Positions 1 through 10,102 of a stretch of DNA of 64,000 bases are shown in pieces; within the stretch, counting starts at the first letter, position 1; each line of letters starts with the position of its first letter. The notes under the pieces are model-generated. The model was given only the letters and a program-made list of their open reading frames with translations. It ran no database searches and had not been told where the DNA came from. Position numbers and translations under genes: made by a program. The stretch is from Zasmidium citrigriseum (lineage: Eukaryota > Ascomycota > Dothideomycetes > Mycosphaerellales > Mycosphaerellaceae): positions 62,001 to 126,000 of the forward strand of contig NHNW01000016.1 of the NCBI GenBank assembly GCA_002786025.1, read 5' to 3'.

Positions 1-456
1 GGATCGAGATATGGCGACTTTCATGCTCAGTCGCATCATCAATACTTTAACGGTGAGAGTCACTTTGAGCACCATCAGCAAGTCTCACACAGTCTTGCGC
101 CGCCAAATGCGCGCCAAGAGCACCATCCGCAAGTTCACCACGACTACAGCAAAGCCCAAGGCCTCTACTGGAGAACTCACGCACCAGCGCAAGGTCTTCA
201 CATACCATCCGATGAGCAGGCCTTCACCTCCAACGATGTCAGCATATCCACTCCAGCGCAAATCACTCACTCGAACAATCAGAGCTCTCGTGCAGTCCAG
301 ATCACAGCACCAAGCCCCTATCAGAGCACCTTCGAGCAAGCGCCTCGAGGTCACCAGGTTCACCAGAGCGCTCAAAGCCTCTATCACCGCATCTACGCCC
401 CTGAACCCCTGGATGAGCAAGCGCTGATACAAGGCCTTCATCAGCGCAGCTTGTAA
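1..456 (+). CDS. 3' end of an unknown gene, Gln/His/Ser-rich C-terminus (partial)
   Basis: The frame starting at base 1 is open from the window edge to a TAA at 454-456, giving about 151 residues rich in Gln, His and Ser with repeated HHQ and HQ pairs. The 5' end lies outside the window. The stop overlaps a good 5' splice site (GTAAGT at 453). If that is used with the acceptor ending at 547, the frame stays open to a TAA near 657-659 and adds about 35 residues. The composition suggests a disordered tail. No domain is recognisable, so no function is assigned. Other overlapping open frames here have poorer composition. Confidence 0.35.
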   Translation, partial: GSRYGDFHAQSHHQYFNGESHFEHHQQVSHSLAPPNARQEHHPQVHHDYSKAQGLYWRTHAPAQGLHIPSDEQAFTSNDVSISTPAQITHSNNQSSRAVQITAPSPYQSTFEQAPRGHQVHQSAQSLYHRIYAPEPLDEQALIQGLHQRSL

Positions 457-847
457 GTCGGGTGGACGCGAAACGCCTTCGGCCAGGGGATGTTAGCGAC
501 CAAGACGTCTTGAGTCGTTGCATTTGATATCAATCATCTCTTCTCAGGGGCCGCTCAGGTTCGGTCGGGGAAGCTCCAGCATCTCCAAGAAGTCTCTTGC
601 CACAGTGCCACCATCTCTACCGTTTGAGAAGTTCTGTCTTATCGAAAGGCCGCGAGCTTGAGTAATACACGTTGCTTTCTCTCTTACTAGGTCTACACAA
701 TACACAATCCCGAATCCCTTCGCTCTGTGTCCTTCCTGACCCAGGCCAGTTCTATAATCCCCTCCCATTCCACTCCATGGGAGTCCTGTGCCATACTATA
801 CAATCCATGCAATCATAAACCCACCATCCCACCTATCCATTCTTCCA
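457..847. other. Intergenic, convergent 3' ends
   Basis: This interval separates the end of the plus-strand partial gene from the stop of the minus-strand beta-glucosidase. It may contain a last small exon of the first gene (about 548-659). Nothing else is supported. Confidence 0.4.
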
Positions 848-3847
848 TCAAATACCGTAGGGGTTCACCATCACAGACTCGGGCAAATCCCTCGAACTAA
901 ACCCCAACCAAACCGTAAAATCCCCCCTCGGCAGCACCCAATTCTGCCTCCTCACATCCCAATAACTCAAATCCCTCCGTGTCAACTCAAACTCCACCGG
1001 CTGTCTCTTACTCTCATTCTCAACACCCACCTCAACCTTCTCAAAACCCCGCAGGACCTTGACGGGCATATCGACGAGCGCACCAGTCGAGTCTTTGACT
1101 TTGGACGGGTAGGAGATGTAGAGCTGCACGACGCAGGAGCCGGCGACTTTGCCGAGGTTGGTGAGCGTGGCGCGGACGGTGGCGACGGGGGTGTAGAGGT
1201 CGGGGTTGCCGCCTTCGCCGCCGCCGGCGGGGGAGAGGGAGTGCGGTTTGGAGGGGTCGTAGGGGAGTTCGGGTTTGCCCTTTGGCTGGCCTTCGGAGGC
1301 GGAGTCGAGGTAGGGGTAGATGAATTTCTTGAGGGGTTTGAAGGAGTCGGGCCAGACGGCTGAGGACGCGTCTGGAATGCTGTCGTCCAGAGATGGTGGG
1401 TCGAGGAGTTGAGGTCGAGCGGCTGGGACATCGCCTCTTGTCGGGTGGGATTGCACGATGACGGAAGAGAGGTGGAACTCGGTGTAGGAGAGACCGTGGC
1501 CGAACTCGTAACGTGGGGTGATATTGTGCTTGTCGAAGTAGCGGTAGTCGATGTAGAGGCCTTCGCTGAAGTTCTGTTGCGGAACGATGTTCTTCGGCAT
1601 GGTCAGGATCTTACTGTCTGGGCCGTAGTCGTCCTCGTCTTTGGCAATGGTGTATGGCAAGCGGCCTGAGGGATTGACTTTGCCGAAGATGACACCTGCG
1701 AGTGCGTTGCCTGATTCTTGTCCGGGGAGGTGAGAGACAAGGACTGTCTTCACACTGGGTAGGTCGATCCATTCTTCCATGATGACAGGCCCAACGTTGT
1801 GCAGCACAACAATGGTGTTGGCAGCAGTGCCCGAGCTCTGGTACGCATTGCCGCACTTCTTGGCGACCTCATTGATCAAAGTGTCGCCATGCTTCTGTGT
1901 CTTCAGATCCGGTCGATCACCTTTGACGGGGCCCCAGCTCTTGAATCCCTCGCCCGAATCAGCTGTCGCAAAGACAATGCAGAGATCCTGGTTCTCGGCA
2001 ATTCCGCCCGCATGCTTTGGAGCCTGTCGCTCGTGTGTCGTAATCTTCACCGCAGACTGGTCGAAGGTCGCATTCAGGGCCTCGAAGGGAGACACTAGGT
2101 ATGGGAACTCAGAGGCGCCTGAGCCCCAGCCGACAGCAAGTGTGTACTCATTACAGGATCGATCTTCGCAGGCATTAGGGCCTCGAGGGTTCGAGAATGC
2201 ATCCTCACCGAAGATACCGATCTTGATAGGTTCGCCGAAAGATTTGCCGGCTCTGGAGCTGTGGATGTTGGAGCCGTCTGGTTTGAGAGGAAGGACGTTG
2301 TCGTCGTTCTTGACCAGGACGATACCTTCAGCAGCGATCTTTCGAGCCAAGTCGTCGTGATCGCCGCCTTCTTTGGTATTGCGAACAGGCACAAACTGAT
2401 TCACAACAGCCTTTTCATCGTCGCCAGGTGAGCCGGGGTGAAGCTTGCCTTCTTTCTCGTTCGTCCAGCTGCTGAAAGTTGCTGAGCTGCTTTCGATCCT
2501 CTTCGGCCAGGTCTCGGTGTCATCTTGTCCTAGTTGATACCACGCTGCAACAATTCTCAGGGCAGCGTCGTTCAATCGGTCCATAGGTACGGATCCGTTG
2601 AGAACAGCCTTTGTCAGTTCAGCGCCCCACAGAGTCACGCCGTCCTGCCATCTCAATCCATCACCGGGCATCGTCATGTCCAGACCGGCAAGAGCACTTG
2701 CCACGCCTGATCTTTGCGCAAGCCAATCGCTCTGAATGAAGCCCTGAAAGCCCATTTCATCCTTCAGAATGCCGTTCATGAGCTTGCTATTCTGACAAGC
2801 GTAGGAGTTGTTGACTTGGTTGTAGGAACACATGACCGAAGCCACGCCAGCTCGAACCGAATCCGCAAATGGCCAAGCATACAGCTCGTGCAGCGATCGA
2901 TCGTCGATGTTGGAGGAGATGGCGTTCGGCAGTCCCCATTCCCACGACTGTCGGAAATGCTCCTGCTCATTGCCAACAAGATGCTTCGCAGTCGCCATGA
3001 CACCAGACTCCTGAATGCCGCGAATCGTCTCGGCAGCCGCAATGCCCTGCAATACTGGATCCGCACCAAAGCCTTCCCAGTTCCTGCCACCAGCGGGCAA
3101 TCGTCCCAGCGGACCCATGGAAGGACCCAAGATGACATTAATGCCCTTCATCTTCGCCTCGAAGCCATGCGCCTTGCCCCGCTGATACATCAACTCCTTG
3201 TTCCAGGTCGCTCCAACCGTGATGCCCGCTGGGAATGCACTCGCATTATCCACAAACCGCAACCCCAACGGACCATCCTGCAAACACAGACTCGGAAAGC
3301 CAAGTCGATCCACAGGTCCCGTATTTCCCACACAAGGCCCCATCATCCAGCCCGTCCCCGTGGTGACATTCACCTTCTCCACCAGAGTCATCTCACTGAC
3401 CATCTTCTCCGCCTTCTCATAACTCTCCTTCCACCGCTCCATAACCCCTCCTTTCGGTGCAGGATACCACCCCTCGCTCTCCCCATCCTCGGGCACACCC
3501 GCAGACTTATACACCCAAATCCCACCCGCACTCAGGAGCAACACCAACGTCGCAACAAACAACACCATCAACCCACAGCAGAATTTACTCGGTATCAGCC
3601 ATTGCGCCCACCCGCCCCTCCGTCTCCTCTGCTCGCCTAACCACGTGCTCTTATCCGAATCAAACACACTCCGCAACGGCTGCTCCGCGTCATCGGTATA
3701 CGGGCGTTGGGAGCTCTTCAGAGGGTCGAATTCGTCAATATCGGAGAGGTCGTTGCTGTCGTTTTCGTCATCGGCGTCGTCGTCGAGGGATTTGCGTTCG
3801 AGGAAGGGGCGGTCGAGCTCGTAGCTCTCGGGCGGTTTGAGAGGCAT
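848..3847 (-). CDS. Membrane-anchored beta-glucosidase, glycoside hydrolase family 3
   Basis: A 999-residue protein if started at the first ATG (3847). The frame stays open upstream to a GTG at 3985 without another ATG, so a spliced 5' exon adding the Ser/Thr-rich stretch is possible. It has an acidic cytosolic N-terminus, one transmembrane helix at about residues 92-111, then the GH3 domains. The KHLVGNEQEH motif and the QSDW block hold the substrate-binding residues and the nucleophile Asp (about D374). A fibronectin-III-like region forms the C-terminus. This is the architecture of the type II membrane beta-glucosidases of Aspergillus (bglE type). The expected reaction is hydrolysis of terminal beta-D-glucosyl residues of cellobiose and oligosaccharides outside the plasma membrane. 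No introns are needed. Confidence 0.9.
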   Translation of the reverse strand: MPLKPPESYELDRPFLERKSLDDDADDENDSNDLSDIDEFDPLKSSQRPYTDDAEQPLRSVFDSDKSTWLGEQRRRRGGWAQWLIPSKFCCGLMVLFVATLVLLLSAGGIWVYKSAGVPEDGESEGWYPAPKGGVMERWKESYEKAEKMVSEMTLVEKVNVTTGTGWMMGPCVGNTGPVDRLGFPSLCLQDGPLGLRFVDNASAFPAGITVGATWNKELMYQRGKAHGFEAKMKGINVILGPSMGPLGRLPAGGRNWEGFGADPVLQGIAAAETIRGIQESGVMATAKHLVGNEQEHFRQSWEWGLPNAISSNIDDRSLHELYAWPFADSVRAGVASVMCSYNQVNNSYACQNSKLMNGILKDEMGFQGFIQSDWLAQRSGVASALAGLDMTMPGDGLRWQDGVTLWGAELTKAVLNGSVPMDRLNDAALRIVAAWYQLGQDDTETWPKRIESSSATFSSWTNEKEGKLHPGSPGDDEKAVVNQFVPVRNTKEGGDHDDLARKIAAEGIVLVKNDDNVLPLKPDGSNIHSSRAGKSFGEPIKIGIFGEDAFSNPRGPNACEDRSCNEYTLAVGWGSGASEFPYLVSPFEALNATFDQSAVKITTHERQAPKHAGGIAENQDLCIVFATADSGEGFKSWGPVKGDRPDLKTQKHGDTLINEVAKKCGNAYQSSGTAANTIVVLHNVGPVIMEEWIDLPSVKTVLVSHLPGQESGNALAGVIFGKVNPSGRLPYTIAKDEDDYGPDSKILTMPKNIVPQQNFSEGLYIDYRYFDKHNITPRYEFGHGLSYTEFHLSSVIVQSHPTRGDVPAARPQLLDPPSLDDSIPDASSAVWPDSFKPLKKFIYPYLDSASEGQPKGKPELPYDPSKPHSLSPAGGGEGGNPDLYTPVATVRATLTNLGKVAGSCVVQLYISYPSKVKDSTGALVDMPVKVLRGFEKVEVGVENESKRQPVEFELTRRDLSYWDVRRQNWVLPRGDFTVWLGFSSRDLPESVMVNPYGI

Positions 3848-5074
3848 GGTGCTGGGCTTGTGAGGTGTGAACCATGTGGCGGATTCGAGGGCGGTGCTGG
3901 AACTTCGTTGGCGGCCGCCGCTTGATTGACCGCTGGAGGTTCTTGTGCCGCGCGGGTAGGCGGGGTTGGGGGTTGAGGGAGACACGATGGCGGTTGGATT
4001 AATGGATGCTTGAGGGAAGGTTTGTTTGTGGTTGTGCTACGAGAGAAGGTGCGTGTGATCGTGTGACGTCTGTTCTTGCCAGCGCATGACCGCCATTCTC
4101 GTGATCGCGGAAGGAGCGAATCGTCGCTCAGGAGCCGCGACCGTTTGCTGGTGACGATGAGCTCAGCATGTGAAACGAGCACTACCCCTGGACATCTTCA
4201 GCCGGAGACCGGACCGCGAAGCCGAGATACATCTATTTTGACCTCACCTCTTGATTGTGTTTGTTAGAAGACGTATTGGCCTGGAAAGATGATTCTGGAA
4301 GCTCGCTTCATGCCTCATCGCTAGACAAGACTCATATGCATGGATCGCCGTCCCAATGAAGTCCCACAGCCTGATCGTCGCATTCCTGACCCAGAATTCC
4401 CGAGAATTTCCCTCTCGGAGGGGGGTACTGGTCCTAACATCTGACTTTTGATATCCTGCAAGCAGCCGTTAGCTTCCGTATCTCGACATCCAATGACGAC
4501 TACTTTGGCGCCACCTTCTCCACTCCACTTCAAAACCCCTTTTCGACAACACCACAACGCTTCAACCGCTCGTCAAGCCTGTCAGCTGCGCAAGGCAGGC
4601 AGTAGCTACTCTGTGACTCAAGTGGGAGCATTCAAAGTGTCTTTGCGGTGCAAGGATAAGGAGTGGCGGTTTCACTTGGCGTGGCTATCTTCCAGAAGAC
4701 ATCTGGATGATTGCCGCTCGATATGGAGTTCGAGTGTAGATAAGTCTTTCGCTGATACTCTTTGGTCGATAGCTTCTCGATTGAAAATGCGCAAGCGAGT
4801 CAAAGGTAAGTTGATGTTGCGAATGCACAGGATTCAAACCTGAAAGACCACCCACTTGATAATCGCAGTCATCCACTAGCTTCCGAGCATTTTAACCAAT
4901 CGCGCGCCGAGCCTGGCATTGCAAGGCAGGCAATCCAATCCCCAAGCGAATCTGCGAACTTTGGCGGATCTCGTACCATCCTTTTTTCCAATCTCACGTG
5001 CTGCAACTTTCTCACAATTGACTTCTCCCAAAGTATACACGTCTCTCGAGACCATCTGGCCAAAATCAAAAATC
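3848..5074. other. Intergenic, divergent promoters
   Basis: Lies between the start of the beta-glucosidase (minus) and the first Sulfotransfer_4 gene (plus). Bases 3848-3985 could still be coding for the beta-glucosidase. A B-box-like GGTTTGAATCC on the minus strand near 4830 has no acceptor stem around it, so it is not a tRNA. Short open frames at 4448-4843 show no protein-like features. Confidence 0.4.
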
Positions 5075-5887
5075 ATGGACAACCCCACATACACCCCCAA
5101 CCAAACCCGCACCCGCCCTCTAGCAGTCCTCTGCCTAGGCCTCCCCCGAACAGGAACCCGCTCCATGGCACACGCCCTCGAACTCCTAGGCTATACGCAC
5201 TGCGCGCACGGCTTCGACATGATGGACAGCGCCGCCTACTCCGCGCGCTGGGAACAAGCTGTGGACGCGAAGTACTTCAACAAAGGCGTCCCCTTCACCC
5301 GCGAGGATTTCGACGAACTTTTGGGCCACTGCGCCGCCACGACAGATTTTCCCTGCGCGGCTTTCTGGCGGGAACTTTGTGCCGCGTATCCTGAGGCGAA
5401 GGTTGTGCTTGTACAGAGGGATGAGGAGAAATGGTATCAGTCCTTCGTGGAGGGCGTTATTGAGACGCAGTTCACGCCGAGTGGGACTTTTGTTAGGGAG
5501 TATGTCGAGCCTTTACTCGGATCCGGAGTGGGGAGGTTGAGTATGAAGATCATGCAGGGATGGTTAGAAGCCACGACCGCAGAGGGCATGAAAGTTAACG
5601 CGCGGGCTGCGTATCGGAAGCACTACAAGGAGATCAAGGCGGGCGTTGCGAAGGACAGGTTGTTGGAGTATCGATTGGGGAGTGGATGGGAGCCGCTTTG
5701 TGAGTTTTTGGGGAGGGAGAAACCTGATGCTGCTTTTCCTTGGATTAATGAGAAGGATGCGCTGCTGGAGAAGATTGAGGAGTTTAAGGGGGCGAAGCAG
5801 AAGGAGTTAAAGGCGGTTTTGGTGAGGAGAGTTTTGCCTGTTGTGGTTTGTTTTGGGGTTGCGGTTGTTGCTTGGCGGTGGTCTTGA
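5075..5887 (+). CDS. Sulfotransfer_4-type P-loop protein, copy 1
   Basis: A 270-residue protein. The upstream in-frame ATG at 4919 would add 52 residues with no family match, so the start at 5075 is preferred. The P-loop GLPRTGTRSM (about residues 22-31) sits right after a hydrophobic strand, as in the 5'-PAPS-binding loop of sulfotransferases. Other family features are the FPCAAFWREL block, VVLVQRDEEKW and RLGSGWEPLCEFL. A C-terminal hydrophobic segment (VLPVVVCFGVAVVAW) suggests tail anchoring. The family (PF17784) is expanded in fungi. Real sulfotransferase activity is rarely shown and its substrates are unknown. It shares the overall plan and the GWEPLCEFLG block with the gene at 9158. 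Confidence 0.8.
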   Translation: MDNPTYTPNQTRTRPLAVLCLGLPRTGTRSMAHALELLGYTHCAHGFDMMDSAAYSARWEQAVDAKYFNKGVPFTREDFDELLGHCAATTDFPCAAFWRELCAAYPEAKVVLVQRDEEKWYQSFVEGVIETQFTPSGTFVREYVEPLLGSGVGRLSMKIMQGWLEATTAEGMKVNARAAYRKHYKEIKAGVAKDRLLEYRLGSGWEPLCEFLGREKPDAAFPWINEKDALLEKIEEFKGAKQKELKAVLVRRVLPVVVCFGVAVVAWRWS

Positions 5888-6123
5888 TGAGGGAGGGTTT
5901 CACATCGACAGACGACAGTACGACTGCGGCGTGAGTCCGCTCAGCTTAGAAATGGAAGGCGTTTCTTCGTGGATCTATCTGGGCGATCGAAAATGGCACA
6001 GTCCCACCCAATCCTTCAAGCGCAATGACGAAACCCGGAACTCCGAGCTCCCTCAACCAACAACTTCTCATCCTGCGACATCTTCAACCTTTCCGAAAAC
6101 ACGCAATACTATTGACTCTTGAG

Positions 6124-7395
6124 ATGACATTAGCGCAAGCATATGGGCCATGCCCTAAATGTTTCCAGCGGTTTACGCACAGTACGGCCATGCTTTCGGC
6201 AAACCGTGCTTCCGCTAATCATTCGGTGCCACAGAATCGTCTCTATCGAGGCACGTAAAGCGCTGTAAACCGGGCTCACAGTCTCGTACCAGACGAAAAG
6301 CATGCCAACAATGCTGTGATGCAAGAGCCAGGTGTGAGGGGGGCAGGACTTGCTGCAGTCGGTGCAAGATCCGAGGCTTGCGCTGCACGTTCACATCGCT
6401 GCATGAAAGTGCACAGCATACCGATGACATTCGCATTGTAACAACCCCTGCGACTCCAAGTCAGCGCGATACTTACGATGGAGCCATCTTGGAAGAGAGG
6501 CTACGAGTTCTGTCCCGAAATGCGGACGACGCATCGAGTTCCGGAGCCTCGCACCAGTCCAAGCACATCGTAATCCTGCACATGAGCGTCGTCAAGTCCT
6601 GGGCTCGTCTTATGGCTACGCACGGCACCGACTACCTCCCACCAATGATTCATCCGGTGCAATCGATACCCAAGCCTCTCGCCAACTGCTACACTCTCGT
6701 CAAGATGTGGGCGGACCGTGCAGAAGGCAGCTCCGATCTGGTACAGAGAACCCTTCTCTGCGAGGTAGGCAGCATTCTACAAGATCACGCCTCATTCAAC
6801 GAATCCGATGTCCTCGCAGCGGCACAATCTGTCTTACTTCTACTCACGATTCTCTTCTTCGACTTTGACAACAATTCCATCCTAGCGAAGTCCGCCAGCG
6901 CCCAACTCCTAATCGACGTCTGGTCCGTCAAACGCCACCTCGCAGCAACAGGCCTCTTTCTCGACGAAGAAACCCAACACACAACTCCACCCTGGAAAAG
7001 CTGGGCCCTCGTCTCAGCGAAACGCCGAACAATCATGGCGTTGCACCGACTGGAATACAGCTGGTCCCTCCTCAACGGCTACCCGATCGTTATGTGTTGG
7101 GAACTCAATCCCCTCCCTGCTCCAGCTGCACGGTATCTCTGGCAGGCGAAAGATGAGCAGACGTGGGAGAGGCTGTATGGGCAGTGGTTGAAGTTGTGGA
7201 AGGGTGGCGTGTATAAGATGCATGAGCTGTTGAGGTTTCACTCTGGTGGGGAGATGGATGAGAGGAGTGAGCTTTGGTATGCGGAGGCGGATGAGTTTGG
7301 GCATATGCTTGTTGCTGAAGGTATGTTGGTGATGTGGTTGCTTGAGGGAGTGGGTGCTGACGAATGTAGCGAGGTCTGTGGCTTTTCCCGGGTAA
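6124..7395 (+). CDS. Transcription factor with C2H2-type finger plus Zn2Cys6 cluster
   Basis: Rebuilt as exons 6124-6181, 6235-7320 and 7370-7395 (introns of 53 and 49 bases, with GTACGG/GCTAAT/CAG and GTATGT/GCTGAC/TAG), giving 389 residues. The first intron splits a zinc finger. Joined, it reads C10-x2-C13-x12-H26-x3-C30, followed directly by a binuclear cluster with Cys at 43, 46, 53, 60, 63 and 70. The rest (SVVKSWARLMATHG, FDFDNNSILAKSASAQLL, MALHRLEYSW) resembles the middle homology region of fungal C6 regulators. Without the second intron the frame runs to 7574 with implausible sequence. It is probably a nuclear sequence-specific regulator. Its position between the two Sulfotransfer_4 genes and next to an SDR suggests local regulation, which is inference. 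Confidence 0.8.
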
Positions 7396-7646
7396 CAAGA
7401 ACAGCGATGAGTGCTGCGACATGGACAATTAATGTGGCAGGGCGAAAACTCGCGTCGAGTCAAAACATAGCTCGGAACTCCGGGCTCCGCTCAAGGCCTC
7501 TGATCCACACCCACTTCGTCGAAAAGGACAAACCACACCTCCGGACCTGTTACAAATCGGCTTGCTGTCGATGAATTCAAAAGACGAAGTCGCCGCTGCC
7601 CACGCCAGAATGAAGCAAGACATCCAATCTTACGACTCTTCGCACC

Positions 7647-8769
7647 ATGGAAATTCAAGACCCAGCAATTCCTCTTGGCTCCCTCGCCGTGGTCATTGGC
7701 GCCAACGGCCATATTGCTGCTGAGACTTGCGAGAAGCTACTTCAAGCGGGACTTCGTGTCCGTGGTACTGTCCGCGATGTGCAGAAGCAAGCATGGATGA
7801 ACAGACTGTTCGATCCCCAGTGGCCGGGCATGTTTGAGCTGGTGCCTGTGCAGGACTTTGGGAAGGAGGGAGCGTTTGATGCTGCTTTTGAGGGTATGTC
7901 TACTCACACATGAACCACAGCATGCTGACCTGATCTGTACAGGAGCATCAGCAGTAATCTACGCCTCCCCACCCGTCCACTTCAGCGCCGACCCCAAGCA
8001 ATCGATCGCCCCCCTCATCCAAACAATAACCAACACCCTCTCCGCCGCCTCCGCTCACCCCTCCATCAAACGCTTCACCCTCGTCTCCTCCTCCATGGCC
8101 GTCCAAAACGTCGTCCACAACCAACCCCGCCGCCTCACGCGCCGTATGTTCAACGACGCGGCTATCGTCCGAGCTCTCTGCCAACCCAATGCCGACACTT
8201 TAAGCGTTTACAGCGCTGGACGAACTTTGGCGGAGTTGGCGTTTTGGACGTGGGTTGAAGAGCACAATCCGGGCTTTGTGGCGAATGTTGTGGTTCCGGA
8301 TGCGAATTTTGGGAGGTTGTTGAATAGGGGGTTGGATTTGGGGGTGGCGACGAGTATTCAGGGGATGCTTGTGAGGGCTGTTGATGGGGAGTTGGGGAAG
8401 GTGAATCCTATCAGTAAGTCGTCACTGCCCTTTCAATTTCATCTCGTTTGTTGACGATTTCTTGAAGGCCATGTCGTCGACGTCCAAGATACCGCCCGCC
8501 TCCTACTCGCAGCCACGATTCTACCCGATGTCAAGAACGAAAGGATCTTTTCTTATCACCAAATCGAGAACTGGACGTCTCTACGCAAGAAAGTCCGGGC
8601 TATTCGCCCGGATCTCGTCAAAGGTGATGACGATGAAGATGCGGGAATCGATCTTGCCGATGCTAGCGAAGCTATTGCTCGGTCGGAGGAGCTTTTGAGA
8701 AGACTGGGCCGACCGGGATTTACGAGCGTGGAAGATATGTTGAAAGATCTTGTGGAGTCGTGCTATTGA
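7647..8769 (+). CDS. Extended SDR, aldehyde/flavonol reductase-like
   Basis: Exons 7647-7893, 7943-8413 and 8468-8769 give 339 residues; both introns have GTATGT or GTAAGT donors and GTTGAC or GCTGAC branch sites. The N-terminal Rossmann motif VVIGANGHIAAE binds NAD(P)H. The VSSSMAV strand carries the usual Ser. The catalytic YxxxK position reads YSAGR (about residues 172-176), so the Lys appears replaced by Arg. The closest known type is the fungal aldehyde/methylglyoxal reductase or dihydroflavonol-4-reductase-like group. It lies just downstream of the dual-finger regulator on the same strand. Substrate is unknown, and activity is uncertain given the Lys to Arg change. Confidence 0.82.
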
Positions 8770-9157
8770 GGTGCAATGCAGAGCAGCCCAAGCGTTGGGC
8801 TGACCATTGACGGAGTATGCTCAGACTTTATCGAACGAAGCTTCACTGACATGTTGAGGGTTCTCAACACTCGTAAGATTGCGACTTCCAGCTAGAATAC
8901 TCAACTCCGGAGAACGAAACGAAAGCACGTGAGACTGTATCAGCTCTCGATGTTTTCGTCATCCCCTCGTATGCAGTACCTGACTGGGATAAAGCTGCGG
9001 CTGAATCCTTTGAGCCCTAAGCGGATGAAAAGTACGATCCTTCAATGTTCTGGATCCAGGGCTTACGAATCTGACTATACCACTTGATCCACGACTACAC
9101 GTCGAGCTGATTGCCTGTTGTAGTCGACTTTCTCCTCCAACGAACATTGGCAGCACC
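8770..9157 (+). other. Intergenic, promoter side of second Sulfotransfer_4 gene
   Basis: No coding potential or RNA gene is visible. It presumably holds the 3' UTR of the SDR gene and the promoter of the gene at 9158. Confidence 0.5.
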
Positions 9158-10009
9158 ATGGCCACACAAGTCGACTTCGACCGCATCGGCAACTACGCCC
9201 TCATGTACAACAAAGACCTGAACATCGACCGCCGAAACTCCAGCCGCACCGTCCCGATGGAAGTCCTCGCTCTGGGCTTTTCTCGCACCGGCACACTCTC
9301 CATGCGCAAAGCCCTCGAAATCTTAGGCTACCCAAACCCCTACCATTTCAGCAGCTTCTACGGCAACGTCCGCGAATGCGACATCTGGCAAGACCTCCTC
9401 GCGGCGAAGTTCGAAGGGAAAGGTCAAGTGACCAAAGCACAGTTTGATGGTTTGCTCGGCCATGTCGGCGCTGTGACGGATATGCCTTGTCATCTTTTCG
9501 CAGCGGAGTTGATGGAGTTCTACCCCGATGCGAAGATCGTGCTTGTGGAGAGGGAGATTGAGTCTTGGTTCAAGTCTTGGTCGGCTTTTCTAGATAACGC
9601 CTTTGATCCTATGGTGCCTTTCATTGCAAGTTTCGATCCGTACTGGATGGGCCGGATCGTCGGTGTCGGGACCGCTGGTGTCGATAAGCAGGTCGGCAGT
9701 GCGAAGACCTTAGCCGCTGCCAAGGCGAGATCAAAGGAGGAGTATCGAAAGCACTATGCTCTTGTGCGGTCACTTGCTCCGAAGGAACAGTTTCTCGAGT
9801 TCCGGTTGAAGGATGGATGGGAGCCGCTGTGTGAGTTTTTGGGCAAGCCGGTTCCTGATGTGCCGTTCCCGCGTGAGAATGACTCGAAGAGCAATGGGCT
9901 GATGTTTAAGGAGTTGGGGATTTTGGGGTTGAAGAATATTTTGAGGAATGGCGTTATTGTGGTGACTTGTGTTGCGATTCCGGTTTTTGCTTATTGGAGG
10001 TTGAGGTAA
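9158..10009 (+). CDS. Sulfotransfer_4-type P-loop protein, copy 2
   Basis: A single-exon protein of 283 residues. The P-loop is ALGFSRTGTLSMRKALEILGY (about residues 38-58), with the family blocks MPCHLFAAELMEFYPDAKIVLVERE and LKDGWEPLCEFLGKPVPDVPFP. A hydrophobic C-terminal segment (VIVVTCVAIPVFAYW) again suggests membrane anchoring. It is a diverged paralogue of the gene at 5075, with the same layout and a conserved C-terminal anchor. It has a longer N-terminal leader (about 34 residues before the first strand). The biochemical role is unknown; the family fold implies a nucleotide or PAPS-type ligand. Confidence 0.8.
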   Translation: MATQVDFDRIGNYALMYNKDLNIDRRNSSRTVPMEVLALGFSRTGTLSMRKALEILGYPNPYHFSSFYGNVRECDIWQDLLAAKFEGKGQVTKAQFDGLLGHVGAVTDMPCHLFAAELMEFYPDAKIVLVEREIESWFKSWSAFLDNAFDPMVPFIASFDPYWMGRIVGVGTAGVDKQVGSAKTLAAAKARSKEEYRKHYALVRSLAPKEQFLEFRLKDGWEPLCEFLGKPVPDVPFPRENDSKSNGLMFKELGILGLKNILRNGVIVVTCVAIPVFAYWRLR

Positions 10010-10102
10010 TGGCAATTAACTCTGCGGACTAATGTTTTTCAGGGGAAGCAAGCAACCTCTGACTGCCAGACTTCCTCGCCACTCCTTCATCTCGTAGACT
10101 GG

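Noticed and set aside
4795..4885. tRNA-like B box on the minus strand
   Set aside because: GGTTTGAATCC is present, but no acceptor stem or A box can be paired around it.
4919..5074. N-terminal extension of the first Sulfotransfer_4 protein
   Set aside because: The 52 residues have no counterpart in the paralogue at 9158 or in the family.
7396..7574. C-terminal extension of the dual-finger regulator
   Set aside because: It requires retaining an intron with strong splice signals and gives unlikely sequence.
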